The position numbers and the translations under genes are program-made. From Curtobacterium flaccumfaciens pv. betae (GTDB lineage Bacteria > Actinomycetota > Actinomycetes > Actinomycetales > Microbacteriaceae), in contig NZ_JAPJDC010000001.1 of assembly GCF_026241855.1 (NCBI RefSeq), positions 1,488,001-1,552,000 of the forward strand: a stretch of DNA of 64,000 nucleotides, given 5' to 3'. The notes beneath the pieces were generated by a model. That model was not told where the DNA came from, did no database searches, and saw only the letters and a list, made by a program, of their open reading frames with translations. Shown here in pieces: positions 17,741-30,200 of this stretch. How positions within the stretch are numbered: position 1 is the stretch's first letter; each line of letters begins with the position of its first letter.

Positions 17741-17779
17741 TTCTACAAGTTGTCGAACCGGGGTGTGGCGCGATAGCGT
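17741..17779 (+). promoter_or_regulatory. cydABDC promoter with overlapping palindrome
   Basis: -35 TTGTCG (17750-17755) and -10 TAGCGT (17774-17779) are 18 nt apart. A 17-nt palindrome of form TTCNACAANTTGTNGAA (17741-17757) covers the -35 and is a likely operator. Just upstream lies GTGCAC-GTTT-GTGCAC (about 17718-17733). Downstream the leader contains GTGTC and GACAC arms (about 17785-17805). The palindrome does not match the Rex consensus TTGTGA-N6-TCACAA. The leader from about 17786 to 17877 has only a weak ribosome-binding site (GGAA). Confidence 0.5.
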
Positions 17780-17877
17780 TGGGGTGTCCCAAGGGCTGTG
17801 ACACCTGATGTATCCGTTCCACAGGAAGCAACTGACGTGCACGAACAGCGCGCGGCCACCCGTCTCGGAATCGCCGC

Positions 17878-19290
17878 ATGAACGACCTCCTCGATCCGCT
17901 CCTCCTGTCGCGGTGGCAGTTCGGTCTGACGACCATCTACCACTTCCTCTTCGTCCCGCTGACGATCGGCATGGCAGCCGTGGTGGCCGTGTTCCAGACC
18001 GCCTGGTACCGGACCGGCCGCGCGCACTACCTGCAGCTGACGCGGTTCTTCGGGCGGATCTTCCTGATCAACTTCGCGATGGGTGTCGTGACGGGCATCG
18101 TCCAGGAGTTCCAGTTCGGCATGAACTGGTCGAACTACTCGCGCTTCGTCGGTGACGTCTTCGGCGCACCGCTCGCGCTCGAGGGGATCCTGGCGTTCTT
18201 CTTCGAGGCGGCGTTCATCGGCATCTGGATCTTCGGCTGGGACCGCCTGCCCAAGGGGCTGCACCTGGCGAGCATCTGGTGCGTCAGCGCCGGCACGATC
18301 ATGTCGGCGTACTTCATCATCGCCGCGAACGCGTTCATGCAGCACCCGGTCGGCTTCGCGATGAACGAGGCCAAGGGCCGTGCGGAACTCACCGACATCT
18401 GGGCGGTGCTCGGCAACAAGGTCGCCCTGGCCGCGTTCCCGCACACGCTCTTCGCCTGCTTCATGGTCGCCGCGGCGGTCATCATCTCGGTCGCGGCCTA
18501 CCACCTGGCGCGCAACCAGAACCTCGAGACGATGATGCCGGCGCTCAAGTTCGGCATGTGGACCATGCTCGCGGCCGGCGCGCTGACCGTCCTGACCGGC
18601 GACCAGCTCGGACTGACGATGGTCGACACGCAGCCGATGAAGATGGCGGCGGCCGAGGCGCTGTACAACACCGCGACCGGCAAGGACGCCTCGTTCTCGA
18701 TCTTCACGCTCGGCACCCCGGACGGCGTGCACGAGCTGTTCTCGATCCGGGTGCCGTACCTGTTGTCGTTCCTGTCGACGCACACGTTCAACGGCACGGT
18801 CGAGGGCATCAACGACCTGCAGGCGCAGTACACGCAGGTGTACGGCCCCGGCGACTACAAGCCGATCATCTGGGTCACCTACTGGTCGTTCCGCTGGATG
18901 ATCGCCCTCGGCGTCGGCGCGGTCATGGTCTCGCTGGTCGGCCTGTGGCTGACCCGCAAGGGCCGGTTCCCGACGCAGCGCTGGGTGTGGCGCATCGCCA
19001 CCTGGACGGTGCCGCTGCCGATGGCCGCGATGATCGTCGGTTGGGTCTTCACCGAGATGGGTCGCCAGCCGTGGCTCGTGTTCGGGCTGCTCCAGACGAA
19101 GGACGGTGTGTCGCCGAACGTGACCGGACTCGAGGTCCTCATCTCGCTGCTGGTCTTCACCCTGATCTACGGCTCGCTGGCCGTCGTCGAGTTCAAGCTC
19201 ATCAAGAAGGTCGCGCAAGAGGGGCCCGCCGACCCGGACGAGGTCGACGAGGAGACCGGCGAGGTCAAGCACGAAGTGACGGTCTACTAG
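17878..19290 (+). CDS. cydA: Cytochrome bd ubiquinol oxidase subunit I
   Basis: 470-residue haem-bearing subunit of the bd quinol oxidase, a high-affinity O2 reductase used at low oxygen or under stress. It starts SRWQFGLTTIYHFLFVPLTIGMA, with the conserved His. KVALAAFPHTLFACFMV carries the b558 His and EMGRQPWLVFGLL the conserved GRQPW. The Q-loop is short, as in actinobacterial forms. The C-terminus is acidic. It is first of the cydABDC unit; cydB begins 16 nt later. Confidence 0.98.
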   Translation: MNDLLDPLLLSRWQFGLTTIYHFLFVPLTIGMAAVVAVFQTAWYRTGRAHYLQLTRFFGRIFLINFAMGVVTGIVQEFQFGMNWSNYSRFVGDVFGAPLALEGILAFFFEAAFIGIWIFGWDRLPKGLHLASIWCVSAGTIMSAYFIIAANAFMQHPVGFAMNEAKGRAELTDIWAVLGNKVALAAFPHTLFACFMVAAAVIISVAAYHLARNQNLETMMPALKFGMWTMLAAGALTVLTGDQLGLTMVDTQPMKMAAAEALYNTATGKDASFSIFTLGTPDGVHELFSIRVPYLLSFLSTHTFNGTVEGINDLQAQYTQVYGPGDYKPIIWVTYWSFRWMIALGVGAVMVSLVGLWLTRKGRFPTQRWVWRIATWTVPLPMAAMIVGWVFTEMGRQPWLVFGLLQTKDGVSPNVTGLEVLISLLVFTLIYGSLAVVEFKLIKKVAQEGPADPDEVDEETGEVKHEVTVY

Positions 19291-19306
19291 ATATGGACGC
19301 TGCCTG

Positions 19307-20311
19307 ATGGATCTCCCCGTTCTCTGGTTCGCGATCGTCGGCGTCTTCTTCGTCGGCTACTTCGTCCTCGACGGATTCGACTTCGGTGTCGGCATGTCCC
19401 TGCCGTTCCTCGGCAAGGACGACACCGACCGTCGGGTCCTGATCAACACCATCGGCCCGGTGTGGGACCTCAACGAGACCTGGGTCATCGTCGCCGGGGC
19501 GTGCCTGTTCGCGGCGTTCCCGGAGTGGTACGCCACGATGTTCTCCGGCTTCTACCTGGCGCTGCTGCTCATCCTCGCTGCCCTCATCCTGCGAGGGGTG
19601 TCGTTCGAGTACCGGCACCAGAACAAGCACCTCGAGTGGAAGCGCCGCTTCGACCTGATGATCATCGTCGGCAGTGCCGTGCCGTCGTTCCTGTGGGGCG
19701 TCGCGTTCGGCAACGTGGTCCGTGGCATCCCGATGGACGCCGGGCACAACTACACCGGCACGATCTTCGACCTGCTCAACCCGTTCGCGCTGCTGACCGG
19801 TGCCGCGACGCTGCTGGTGTTCTTCACCCACGGGGTCGTCTTCGTCGCGCTGAAGACCGAGGGCGACATCCGCGTCCGCGCCAAGCGCCTGGCGACCCGG
19901 GCCGGCATCGTCACGATCGTCGTCGGCGCCGCGTTCCTGGTGTCGATGGCCTTCGTCCGGGCCACCCCGGCCTCGCTGGTGCTCTCCGTGGTCGCCGCCC
20001 TGGCCCTGGTGCTCGCCGTGCTCTGCAACGCCTGGGGCAAGGAGGGGCGCGCCTTCACGCTGATGGCGGTCACCATCGCCGCTATCGTGCTCGCGATGTT
20101 CACGGCGATCTTCCCCGACGTCATGCCGGCCTCGAACGACGTCGCGAACAGCCTGAACGTGTACAACGCCTCGTCCGGGTCGTACACGCTGACCGTGATG
20201 AGCTGGGTCGCGCTGATCTTCGTGCCCCTGGTCTTCGCGTACCAGGCCTGGACCTACTGGGTGTTCCGCAAGCGCGTCTCCCGCGCCCACGTCACCGCGG
20301 CCGCGCACTAG
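19307..20311 (+). CDS. cydB: Cytochrome bd ubiquinol oxidase subunit II
   Basis: 334-residue subunit II with about eight or nine membrane helices and no haem ligands of its own. Family marks are VGYFVLDGFDFGVGM near the N-terminus and GPVWDLNETWVIVAG. It ends 10 nt before the cydD ATG. Confidence 0.97.
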   Translation: MDLPVLWFAIVGVFFVGYFVLDGFDFGVGMSLPFLGKDDTDRRVLINTIGPVWDLNETWVIVAGACLFAAFPEWYATMFSGFYLALLLILAALILRGVSFEYRHQNKHLEWKRRFDLMIIVGSAVPSFLWGVAFGNVVRGIPMDAGHNYTGTIFDLLNPFALLTGAATLLVFFTHGVVFVALKTEGDIRVRAKRLATRAGIVTIVVGAAFLVSMAFVRATPASLVLSVVAALALVLAVLCNAWGKEGRAFTLMAVTIAAIVLAMFTAIFPDVMPASNDVANSLNVYNASSGSYTLTVMSWVALIFVPLVFAYQAWTYWVFRKRVSRAHVTAAAH

Positions 20312-20321
20312 GCGGACGACG

Positions 20322-22004
20322 ATGAAGCCCCTCGACCCCCGACTCCTGCGGTTGTCCCGGACGGCACGCGGTTTCATCGTCGCCGCCGCCGGCACCGGTG
20401 TCCTCCGCACGCTCGCGACCATCGCGATCGCGTGGGGGATCGCCGCGGCCGTCACCGTCGGGGTCGACGCCGTCGGCGACGGCACGGTCCCCGCGGCGTT
20501 CGGGCAGGCGCTCGCGCTGCTCGGCGGGGCGTTCGTCCTGCGTGCGGTGGCCGCGTGGGCGACCGACGACCTGGCGGCACGCGCTGCGGCGAAGGTGAAG
20601 AGCGAGATGCGCACGACGGTGCTCGCCCGCGCCGCCGAGCGCGGTCCGTCGTGGCTCGCCGGCCGGTCGAGCGCCGGCTTCGCCACCACGCTCGGTCCCG
20701 GGCTCGACGCACTCGACGCCTACTTCGGCCGGTACCTGCCGCAGCTCGCGCTCACCGCGATCGCGACGCCGATGCTCCTGGTCGCGATCGGCCTGGGCGA
20801 CCTGACGAGCGGGCTGATCATCCTCCTCGCCCTGCCGGTGATCCCGGTCTTCATGATCCTGATCGGCCTGGCGACGCAGTCGTTGCAGCGGAAGCAGTCG
20901 GACGCCCTCGCGAAGCTCGGTGGCGCCTTCACCGAAGCCGTCGAGGGGCTCGCCACGCTCAAGGTCTTCGGCCGTGCGCGGCGCCAGGTCGGTCGCATCG
21001 GGGCGGTCACCGACGAGTACCGCCGCGGCACGATCGGCGTGCTCCGGCTGTCGTTCGTGAGCGGCTTCGCGCTCGAGCTCGCCGCGAGCCTGTCCGTCGC
21101 GCTGGTCGCCGTCTCGATCGGCATCCGCCTGGTCGACGGCTCGCTCGGCCTCGGGGCCGCGATGTTCGTGCTCGTCCTGGCCCCGGAGGCCTTCGCCCCC
21201 ATCCGCCAGGTCGGCGCCGACTTCCACGCCGCCCAGGACGGCGTCGAGGCCTCGGCCGCGGTGCTCGACGTGCTGGCCGACGACGAGACCGCATCGTCGT
21301 CCGCGACCGGCAGCAGCGGGACCGACACGGACACCGCAGCACCCGCCACCGCCGTGGACGTCCGGGGGCTCGACGTCCGCGGGCTCACCGTCCGCCGACC
21401 CGACGTCGTGATCGGACCGTTCGATCTGCACGCCGAGCCCGGCACCGTCGTCGTGCTGGCCGGCCCGAGCGGTTCCGGCAAGTCGAGCATCATCGCCGCA
21501 CTCCGCGGTGTCCTGCCGCACGACGGTGCCGTCACCGTGCCCGGCCCGGCCGGCGCGTCGGTCGCCGAGCGCACCACGTGGGCCGACCAGCGCCCGCGTC
21601 TCGTCCGCGGGACGATCGCCGAGAACGTCGCGCTCAGCGCGACCCCCGCCGACGCCGACGTGCGCACCGCCCTGGGCGACGCGGGGCTGGGACTCGACCC
21701 GGGCCTCCCGGTCGGCGCCGGAGGCAGCGGACTGTCCGGCGGCCAGGCACAGCGTGTCGCCGTCGCCCGCGCGCTGTACCGCGCACGCCGCGCCGCCACG
21801 CCCCTCGTGCTGCTCGACGAGCCGACGTCAGCGCTGGACGCCGAGGCCGAGGAACGCGTCATCGCGGCAGCCCGAGGGCTGGCGGCCGACGGCGCCGTCG
21901 TCGTGGTCGCCAGCCACCGACCCGCGGTCGTCGCCGCGGCGGACGTCCGCGTGGACGTCCGCGCGGGCGGGTCCGTGACGGTCCGCAGGGGGGTGCGCGC
22001 ATGA
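20322..22004 (+). CDS. cydD: ABC exporter CydD for cytochrome bd assembly
   Basis: 560-residue half-transporter: six-helix membrane domain (residues 1-300) then a nucleotide-binding domain. Walker A GPSGSGKSSII is at about 390; the signature LSGGQAQRVAVARAL, Walker B LVLLDEPTSALD and switch VASHRP follow. With CydC it forms the heterodimer needed for bd oxidase maturation (haem/thiol transport in the literature). The NBD is rich in Ala/Asp and a repetitive DVRGLDVRGLTVRRPDV precedes it. It overlaps cydC by 4 bp. Confidence 0.94.
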   Translation: MKPLDPRLLRLSRTARGFIVAAAGTGVLRTLATIAIAWGIAAAVTVGVDAVGDGTVPAAFGQALALLGGAFVLRAVAAWATDDLAARAAAKVKSEMRTTVLARAAERGPSWLAGRSSAGFATTLGPGLDALDAYFGRYLPQLALTAIATPMLLVAIGLGDLTSGLIILLALPVIPVFMILIGLATQSLQRKQSDALAKLGGAFTEAVEGLATLKVFGRARRQVGRIGAVTDEYRRGTIGVLRLSFVSGFALELAASLSVALVAVSIGIRLVDGSLGLGAAMFVLVLAPEAFAPIRQVGADFHAAQDGVEASAAVLDVLADDETASSSATGSSGTDTDTAAPATAVDVRGLDVRGLTVRRPDVVIGPFDLHAEPGTVVVLAGPSGSGKSSIIAALRGVLPHDGAVTVPGPAGASVAERTTWADQRPRLVRGTIAENVALSATPADADVRTALGDAGLGLDPGLPVGAGGSGLSGGQAQRVAVARALYRARRAATPLVLLDEPTSALDAEAEERVIAAARGLAADGAVVVVASHRPAVVAAADVRVDVRAGGSVTVRRGVRA

Positions 22005-23689
22005 GCCGGGAGGCCCGTGGCGGCTCCGTCCTGCGGCTCGCGATGCCGCACGGGTCGGGTTGGGCGAAGGCGGTCGCCGCCGGAGCGCTCAGCGCGCTCT
22101 GCGCCGTCGCGCTCCTCGCCGCGAGCGGCTACCTGATCACCCGTGCCGCCGAGCACCCGCCGATCCTGTACCTGACGCTCGTGATGGTCGGCGTGCGTGC
22201 CTTCGCGCTGGGGCGTGCGGTGCTGCGCTACGTCGACCGGCTCGCCGGGCACGACGCGTCCTTCCGGCAACTGGCCGTGGTGCGGACGGAGATGTACCGA
22301 CGGCTGGCGTCGATCGCGCCCGCCGGACTCGGCCGGACCGGACGCGGCGACCTCATGACGCGCCTGGTGACCGACACCGACCGGCTGCAGGACCTGCCGA
22401 TCCGCGTCGTCGGCCCGCTCGTCTCCGCCGGGGTCGTCGCGGTGCTGTCGGTCGTCGCCGTGGCGCTCGTGTCGGTGCCGGCGGCGCTCGTGCTCGTCCT
22501 CGCGCTGGCGGTCGCGGCCCTGGTCGGCACGATCGTCACCCGCTCGATCGCCGAGCGCTCGGACCGCGAGACCGCCGCCGACCGCGGTCGCGTCGCGGAC
22601 CTCGTGCTCGACACCGTCCGGACGCTCGACGTCTTCGCCGCGTACGGCACCCTCGACGAGCGGCTCGCGCACATCGCCCGGCTCGACGCCGGCGTCACCC
22701 GGGCCGTCCGGCGCCGTGGCACGGTCGAGTCGCTCGTCGGTGCACTCGTCGGCCTGGTCGGTGGCGGTGCCGTGATCGGTATCCTCGCCGTCGGTGCCCC
22801 CGCCGTGGTGTCCGGTGCGCTCCACGGTCCGCTCTGGGCACTGGCGGTCTTCGTGCCGCTCGCGCTCTTCGAGGTCGTCGGGACCGTCCCGCTCGCCGTC
22901 CTGACGCTCCGCCGGGTGCGTGCTGCGGCCGATCGGGTCGAGCAGGTCGTGCCCGCCGAGGTTCCCGTCGGCATCGTCCCCGAGCCCGACGAGGACGCCG
23001 ACCCGGCGTCGCTCGTGGTCGAGGGGCCGGTCACACTCGCCGTCCACGACCTCACGGTCCGCTGGCCGGGGGCTGCCGAGCCCGCGGTCGACGGGGTCTC
23101 GTTCACGCTCACCCCCGGCGAGGTCGTCGTGCTCGAGGGGCCGAGCGGCGCCGGCAAGTCGACCCTGGTCGACGCGCTCGTCCGGTTCGTGGAGCACGAG
23201 GGCTCCTACACGCTCGACGGCGTCGAGGCGAAGGCGATGCACCCCGACGCGGTGCGGGCCCGGGTCGGCCTGATCGAACAGGACCCGTTCGTGTTCGACC
23301 AGTCGGTGCGGCAGAACCTGCTCTTCGCCCGTGAGACCGCGACCGACGACGAACTGCTCGCCGTGCTCGACCGGGTCGGCCTGGGGGACTGGGTCGTCCG
23401 GCGGGGCGGGCTGGACGCCTCGGTCGGGGAACGCGGCGTGCTCGTGTCCGGCGGCCAGGCGCACCGGCTCGCGCTCGCCCGCGCACTGCTGCACGCGTTC
23501 CCGGTGCTGGTGCTCGACGAACCGACCGCCGACGTCGACCCGGACCTCGGCGACACGGTGCTGCGTGACCTCGTCACCACGGCCCGCGCAGCGGGCCGGA
23601 CGGTCGTCATCGTCTCGCACGTCCCGGTGGCGCCGGACCTGGTCGACCGCACCCTGCGGATGCGGGACGGACGCCTGCTCGCCGGGTGA
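22001..23689 (+). CDS. cydC: ABC exporter CydC for cytochrome bd assembly
   Basis: 562-residue partner of CydD, starting at the ATG that overlaps the cydD stop. The membrane domain contains [20 protein letters not shown], a typical CydC segment. The NBD has Walker [12 protein letters not shown], a modified signature [15 protein letters not shown], Walker [12 protein letters not shown] and the switch IVSHVP. The CGGGAGGCCCG word lies at the very start of the gene. Its stop overlaps an in-frame GTG of the leuS frame. Confidence 0.94.
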   Translation: MSREARGGSVLRLAMPHGSGWAKAVAAGALSALCAVALLAASGYLITRAAEHPPILYLTLVMVGVRAFALGRAVLRYVDRLAGHDASFRQLAVVRTEMYRRLASIAPAGLGRTGRGDLMTRLVTDTDRLQDLPIRVVGPLVSAGVVAVLSVVAVALVSVPAALVLVLALAVAALVGTIVTRSIAERSDRETAADRGRVADLVLDTVRTLDVFAAYGTLDERLAHIARLDAGVTRAVRRRGTVESLVGALVGLVGGGAVIGILAVGAPAVVSGALHGPLWALAVFVPLALFEVVGTVPLAVLTLRRVRAAADRVEQVVPAEVPVGIVPEPDEDADPASLVVEGPVTLAVHDLTVRWPGAAEPAVDGVSFTLTPGEVVVLEGPSGAGKSTLVDALVRFVEHEGSYTLDGVEAKAMHPDAVRARVGLIEQDPFVFDQSVRQNLLFARETATDDELLAVLDRVGLGDWVVRRGGLDASVGERGVLVSGGQAHRLALARALLHAFPVLVLDEPTADVDPDLGDTVLRDLVTTARAAGRTVVIVSHVPVAPDLVDRTLRMRDGRLLAG

Positions 23690-23725
23690 GCCGACAGGCG
23701 GACGCGGGACGGGCCTCCCGGCTTG

Positions 23726-23731
23726 TATCGT
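23726..23731 (+). promoter_or_regulatory. -10 box for leuS
   Basis: TATCGT lies 8 nt before the GTG at 23740, fitting a leaderless or near-leaderless message and supporting that start. One CGGGCCTCCCG word lies just upstream (about 23710-23720). Confidence 0.4.
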
Positions 23732-23739
23732 TGACGACC

Positions 23740-26301
<2,562 letters not shown>

Positions 26302-26367
26302 CGACCGTCGCTGGCGTCGTCCCTCACAGCAGGGGCGTTCGCGGCACCCCTCCACGGGTGTGACCTC

Positions 26368-26401
26368 CGGAGTCCGGCCGATCGGCCGGGCTCCGTAGCG
26401 T
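26368..26401 (+). promoter_or_regulatory. Palindrome and -10 box before comEA
   Basis: A 28-nt palindrome (26368-26395; arms CGGAG-T-CCGGCC and its complement, one G-T wobble) ends directly at the -10 TAGCGT (26396-26401). ATG 26409 is 7 nt later, so comEA looks leaderless. The palindrome could terminate leuS, be an operator covering the -35 region of comEA, or both. Confidence 0.5.
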
Positions 26402-26408
26402 TCGGGGC

Positions 26409-27227
26409 ATGTCGTCGCCGTCGTCTCCCGGACCCTGGTGGTCCCGTCTCGCATTGTCACCGCGGGCAGCCGTGGTGCTGGCGGCGGTCGTGGTGGTGGT
26501 CGCCGTCGTGGTGGTCCTCGTCGGGGCGCTGGTGTCGGGTGGTGGCGAGGATGCCGGGGGAACGGGTGGGGTCGTCGTGCGTGGGGCGCCGACGGCCGAT
26601 GCGGGGCAGGCTTCGGTCCGGCCGTCGCCGTCAGCCTCTGCTGGTGCTGGTGCTGGTGCTGGTGCTGGTGCTGGCGCCGGTTTCGGGGCTTCGTCTGCTC
26701 CGGGCGTCGGCGCGGCCACGGGTGCGGGGCGCGTCGTGGTGCACGTGCTCGGGGCGGTGCGGCGGAGCGGTGTGGTCGAGTTGCCGGCATCGAGCCGGGT
26801 GGGTGACGCGCTCGAACGTGCCGGTGGGGCCACGGACGACGCCGACCTCGACCGCCTGAACCTGGCCAGGGTGCTGACGGACGGCGAGCGGTTGTACGTG
26901 CCGCGAGTCGGGCAGCAGGAGGTGCCCGAGGCGCTCGGACCGATGGCAGACGGTGCTGCCGCCGGGCCGACTGCCGCCGCCGGGGCCGGGGCCGGGAGCG
27001 GCGGTGGCTCGGCGGGCACCGGGGGCGAGGAGTCCGCCGTCGTCGACCTGAACACCGCCGACCAGACCGCGCTCGAGACCCTGCCCGGGATCGGACCCGG
27101 GCTGGCCGGGCGGATCATCGCCTGGCGGGACGAGCACGGCCGGTTCACCGCGGTGGAGGACCTGCTCGACGTCAGCGGCATCGGCGACGTGCGGTTCGCC
27201 GAGCTCCGCGATCGTGTGCGGGTCTGA
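26409..27227 (+). CDS. comEA: ComEA family DNA-binding competence protein
   Basis: 272-residue membrane-anchored DNA receptor for transformation. One membrane segment (about 20-45, very Val-rich) is followed by a low-complexity linker with seven Ala-Gly pairs. An SLBB domain follows (RVVVHVLGAVRRSGVVELP, about 105-170), then a Gly/Ala linker and a C-terminal helix-hairpin-helix domain (VVDLNTADQTALETLPGIG, about 210-272). The linker is encoded by GCTGGT hexamers and could vary in length. comEC starts 9 nt later. Competence has not been shown in most actinobacteria carrying these genes. Confidence 0.93.
   Translation: MSSPSSPGPWWSRLALSPRAAVVLAAVVVVVAVVVVLVGALVSGGGEDAGGTGGVVVRGAPTADAGQASVRPSPSASAGAGAGAGAGAGAGFGASSAPGVGAATGAGRVVVHVLGAVRRSGVVELPASSRVGDALERAGGATDDADLDRLNLARVLTDGERLYVPRVGQQEVPEALGPMADGAAAGPTAAAGAGAGSGGGSAGTGGEESAVVDLNTADQTALETLPGIGPGLAGRIIAWRDEHGRFTAVEDLLDVSGIGDVRFAELRDRVRV
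26640..26681 (+). repeat. GCTGGT hexanucleotide repeat inside comEA
   Basis: Five exact GCTGGT units (26640-26669) followed by two degenerate ones. Each encodes Ala-Gly in frame, so gain or loss of units keeps the frame and only changes linker length. Confidence 0.8.
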
Positions 27228-27236
27228 GGGGCGACG

Positions 27237-30200
27237 GTGCAGCTCGCTCCGAGTGCGATCGACCTGCGGGTCGCGGTGCCGGTGGCCGTCGCCTGGATCA
27301 CGACCGCCCTGCTCGTCGGCGTGCCCGACGTGGCACCCGTGGTCGGTGGGGCCGCGGCGCTCCTGACCGGCGCCAGCGGCAGCGTGCTCCGGTGGCGTCG
27401 GGGCGCCGGGGTGGTGCCGGCCGTCGCCGGGCTGCTGCTCGTCGCGGGGGCCCTGACGACGCTGCTCGCGGTGTCGGTCTCCGTGGGGGATTCCCGGCGG
27501 GCCCCGGAACCGCTCCGTGCACTCGTCGCCGGCCCGGGAGCGGGGCACGTGGAGGTCGAGGCCGTGCTGACCCGCGACCTCGTGCCGGGGGACCGCTCCG
27601 TCACCGCGACGCTGGTGCGGGCGGACGACCTCGACGGGCTCCGGGTGCCGGTCCGGCTCGTCCCCGATCAGCACGGCGACGCACCGGGCGCCGTGCTGGC
27701 AGCCGGTGCCCGGGTCACCGTGACCGCCACCCTGCAGCCGGACGAACCCGGTTCCGCGACCGCGTTCGTCGCGTTCCTGCGCGGGACGCCGTCATCGGTG
27801 CCGCCCGACGGGCTCCTCGGTGCCACCGACACCGCGCGGCAGGCCTTCGTACGGGCCACGGCCGACCTGCCGCAGCCCGGAGCGGCGCTGCTGCGCGGGC
27901 TCGCGATCGGGGACCGCTCCGGCCTCGACCCGACGACCGAGGCGGCGATGGAAACCTCGGCGCTGACGCACCTGACGGCGGTGTCCGGGGCGAACTGCGC
28001 GGTGGTGGTCGGGCTCGTCGTGGTCCTCGGTCGAGCCTGTGGTCTGCCGAGAGGCCCCCGGGCCGCGGCGGCAGTCGGCGTGCTCCTGGTGTTCGTCGTG
28101 CTCGTGCGCCCCGACCCGTCGATCGTCCGGGCCACGGTGATGGCGATCGTGGTGCTCGTCGTGCACCTGGCCGGTCGACCGGTGCGGGGCGTCCCGCTCA
28201 TCGCCCTCGCCGCGGTCGGCATGCTCGTGGTCGACCCGTGGTTCGCGCGGTCGTTCGCGTTCGCCCTGTCCGTGCTCGCCACGAGCGGGATCGTGGTGCT
28301 CGGCCCGCCGCTCACCGAGCTCCTGGCACGTCGTGTGTGGCCGCCGGTCGCCGCCGCACTCGCGATCCCGGTCGCCGCGCAGGTGGCCTGCTGGCCGGTG
28401 ACGATCCCGCTGTCGGCGGCGCTCCCGACCTACGCGGTGCCCGCGAACCTGCTGGCGGAGCCGTTCGCGCCGGTCGTCACGGTGATCGGGCTCGCCGCGT
28501 GTGGCCTCGCTCCGGTGTGGCCGGTCGGCGCGCAGGGACTCGCGGCCGTCGCGTGGGTCCCGGCCGCCGCAGTCGGGGGCATCGCGCACGGTGCGGCGGC
28601 CCTGCCCTACGCCTCGGCACCCTGGCCGGCCGGGGTGCTCGGTGTAGCCGCCGCGGTGCTGGTGTGCGGCTGCATCGCGGTCGCCGTGCTGGTCCGGGGG
28701 CGGCTCGGCTCCCGGTTGCTGCTCGCAGCAGGGGTGGTGGTCGTGGTCGGTGTCGCAGCCGTCACCGTCCCGGTGCTCGTCGTCCGGGGCTCGGTGCCGG
28801 GCGACTGGTCGGTCGCCGCGTGTGACGTCGGGCAGGGGGACGCCGTGCTGCTCCGTGGCGACGACGCCGTCGCGCTGGTGGACACCGGCGACGACGAGGA
28901 ACGGCTCCGGGCCTGCCTGGACCTGCTCGGGGTCACCCGGATCGACCTGCTCGTCCTGACGCACTTCGACCGCGACCACGTCGGCGCGGTGCCCGCCGTG
29001 GCGGACACGGTCGAGACCGCCCTGGTCGGACCCGTGGGCCGTGCGTCGGACGAGCGGGTGGTCGACGACCTCCGGCGTGCCGGTGTCGACGTCCGGACGG
29101 CGGACGACCGCGTGTCCGGCACCCTCGGGCCGCTCGCCTGGCGCGTGGTGTGGCCGCCGGGCGGGGACCGTGCCGCCGGCAACGACGCGAGCATCGTGCT
29201 GGTCACGGGGCCGGCGGACGGAGACTCCTGTCCGGCATGCCTGACCGGGGTCTTCCTCGGCGACCTGGGGGAGTCGTCGCAACGTCGGCTGCGCAACGCC
29301 GGTGGTCTGCCGGCAGGGCCGATCGACGTGGTGAAGGTGGCGCACCACGGCTCCGCGGACCAGGACCCGCAGCTCTACCGAGGGCTCGCCGCGCGGGTCG
29401 GACTCATCGGGGTCGGTGCGGACAACACCTACGGGCATCCGACGCCGTCCGCGCTCGGCATGCTCGAGGCTGCTGACACGCTGCCGCTCCGCACCGACGA
29501 ACGCGGGACCGTGGTGCTCGCCCGCTCCGGCAGCGACGAGGTGCGGGTGTGGACGGAGCGCTCGTCGTCGGCGGCCGCCCGTAGGATCGTCGGTGCACCA
29601 CTCGACCCGGCACCGTCCGGGCCGGCACCACCGGAAGGACCACATGGCCGCCAAGAAGCCCGCGCGCGCCGCAGCGAAGATCGACCAGGTGCCCTGGTCG
29701 GGGATCCGTCCGGCACCCGTCGTGCTCATCACCGGGCCCGAGGCGTTCCTCGCCGACCGCGCCCGCGGTGTGCTGAAGGACCTGCTGCAGGGCGAGGACC
29801 CCGCGCTCGAGGTACACGACCTCGAAGCCGACCAGTACGCCCCCGGGCTCCTCGCGACCCTCGCCAGCCCATCGCTGTTCGGCGAGCCGCGACTCGTGCA
29901 GGTCACGAACGTCGAGAAGTGCACCGACGCCTTCATCACCGAGACGATCTCGTACCTGCAGGCCCCCGCCGACGACGTCACCCTGGTGCTCCGGCACGGG
30001 GGTGGCGTGCGCGGCAAGAAGCTCCTCGACACGATCCGCAGCGGTGTCGGCGGCGGGGTCGAAGTGCTGTGCGACGAGCTCAAGCGCGAGACCGACCGCA
30101 TCGACTTCGTGAACGCCGAGTTCCGCGCAGCACGACGCCGGATCGCACCCTCCGCCGTCCGGACCCTGGTGACCGCGTTCGCCGACGACCTCGCCGAACT

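Noticed and set aside
17741..17757. Rex operator upstream of cydA
   Set aside because: The half-sites are ACAA/TTGT in the wrong order and spacing for TTGTGA-N6-TCACAA.
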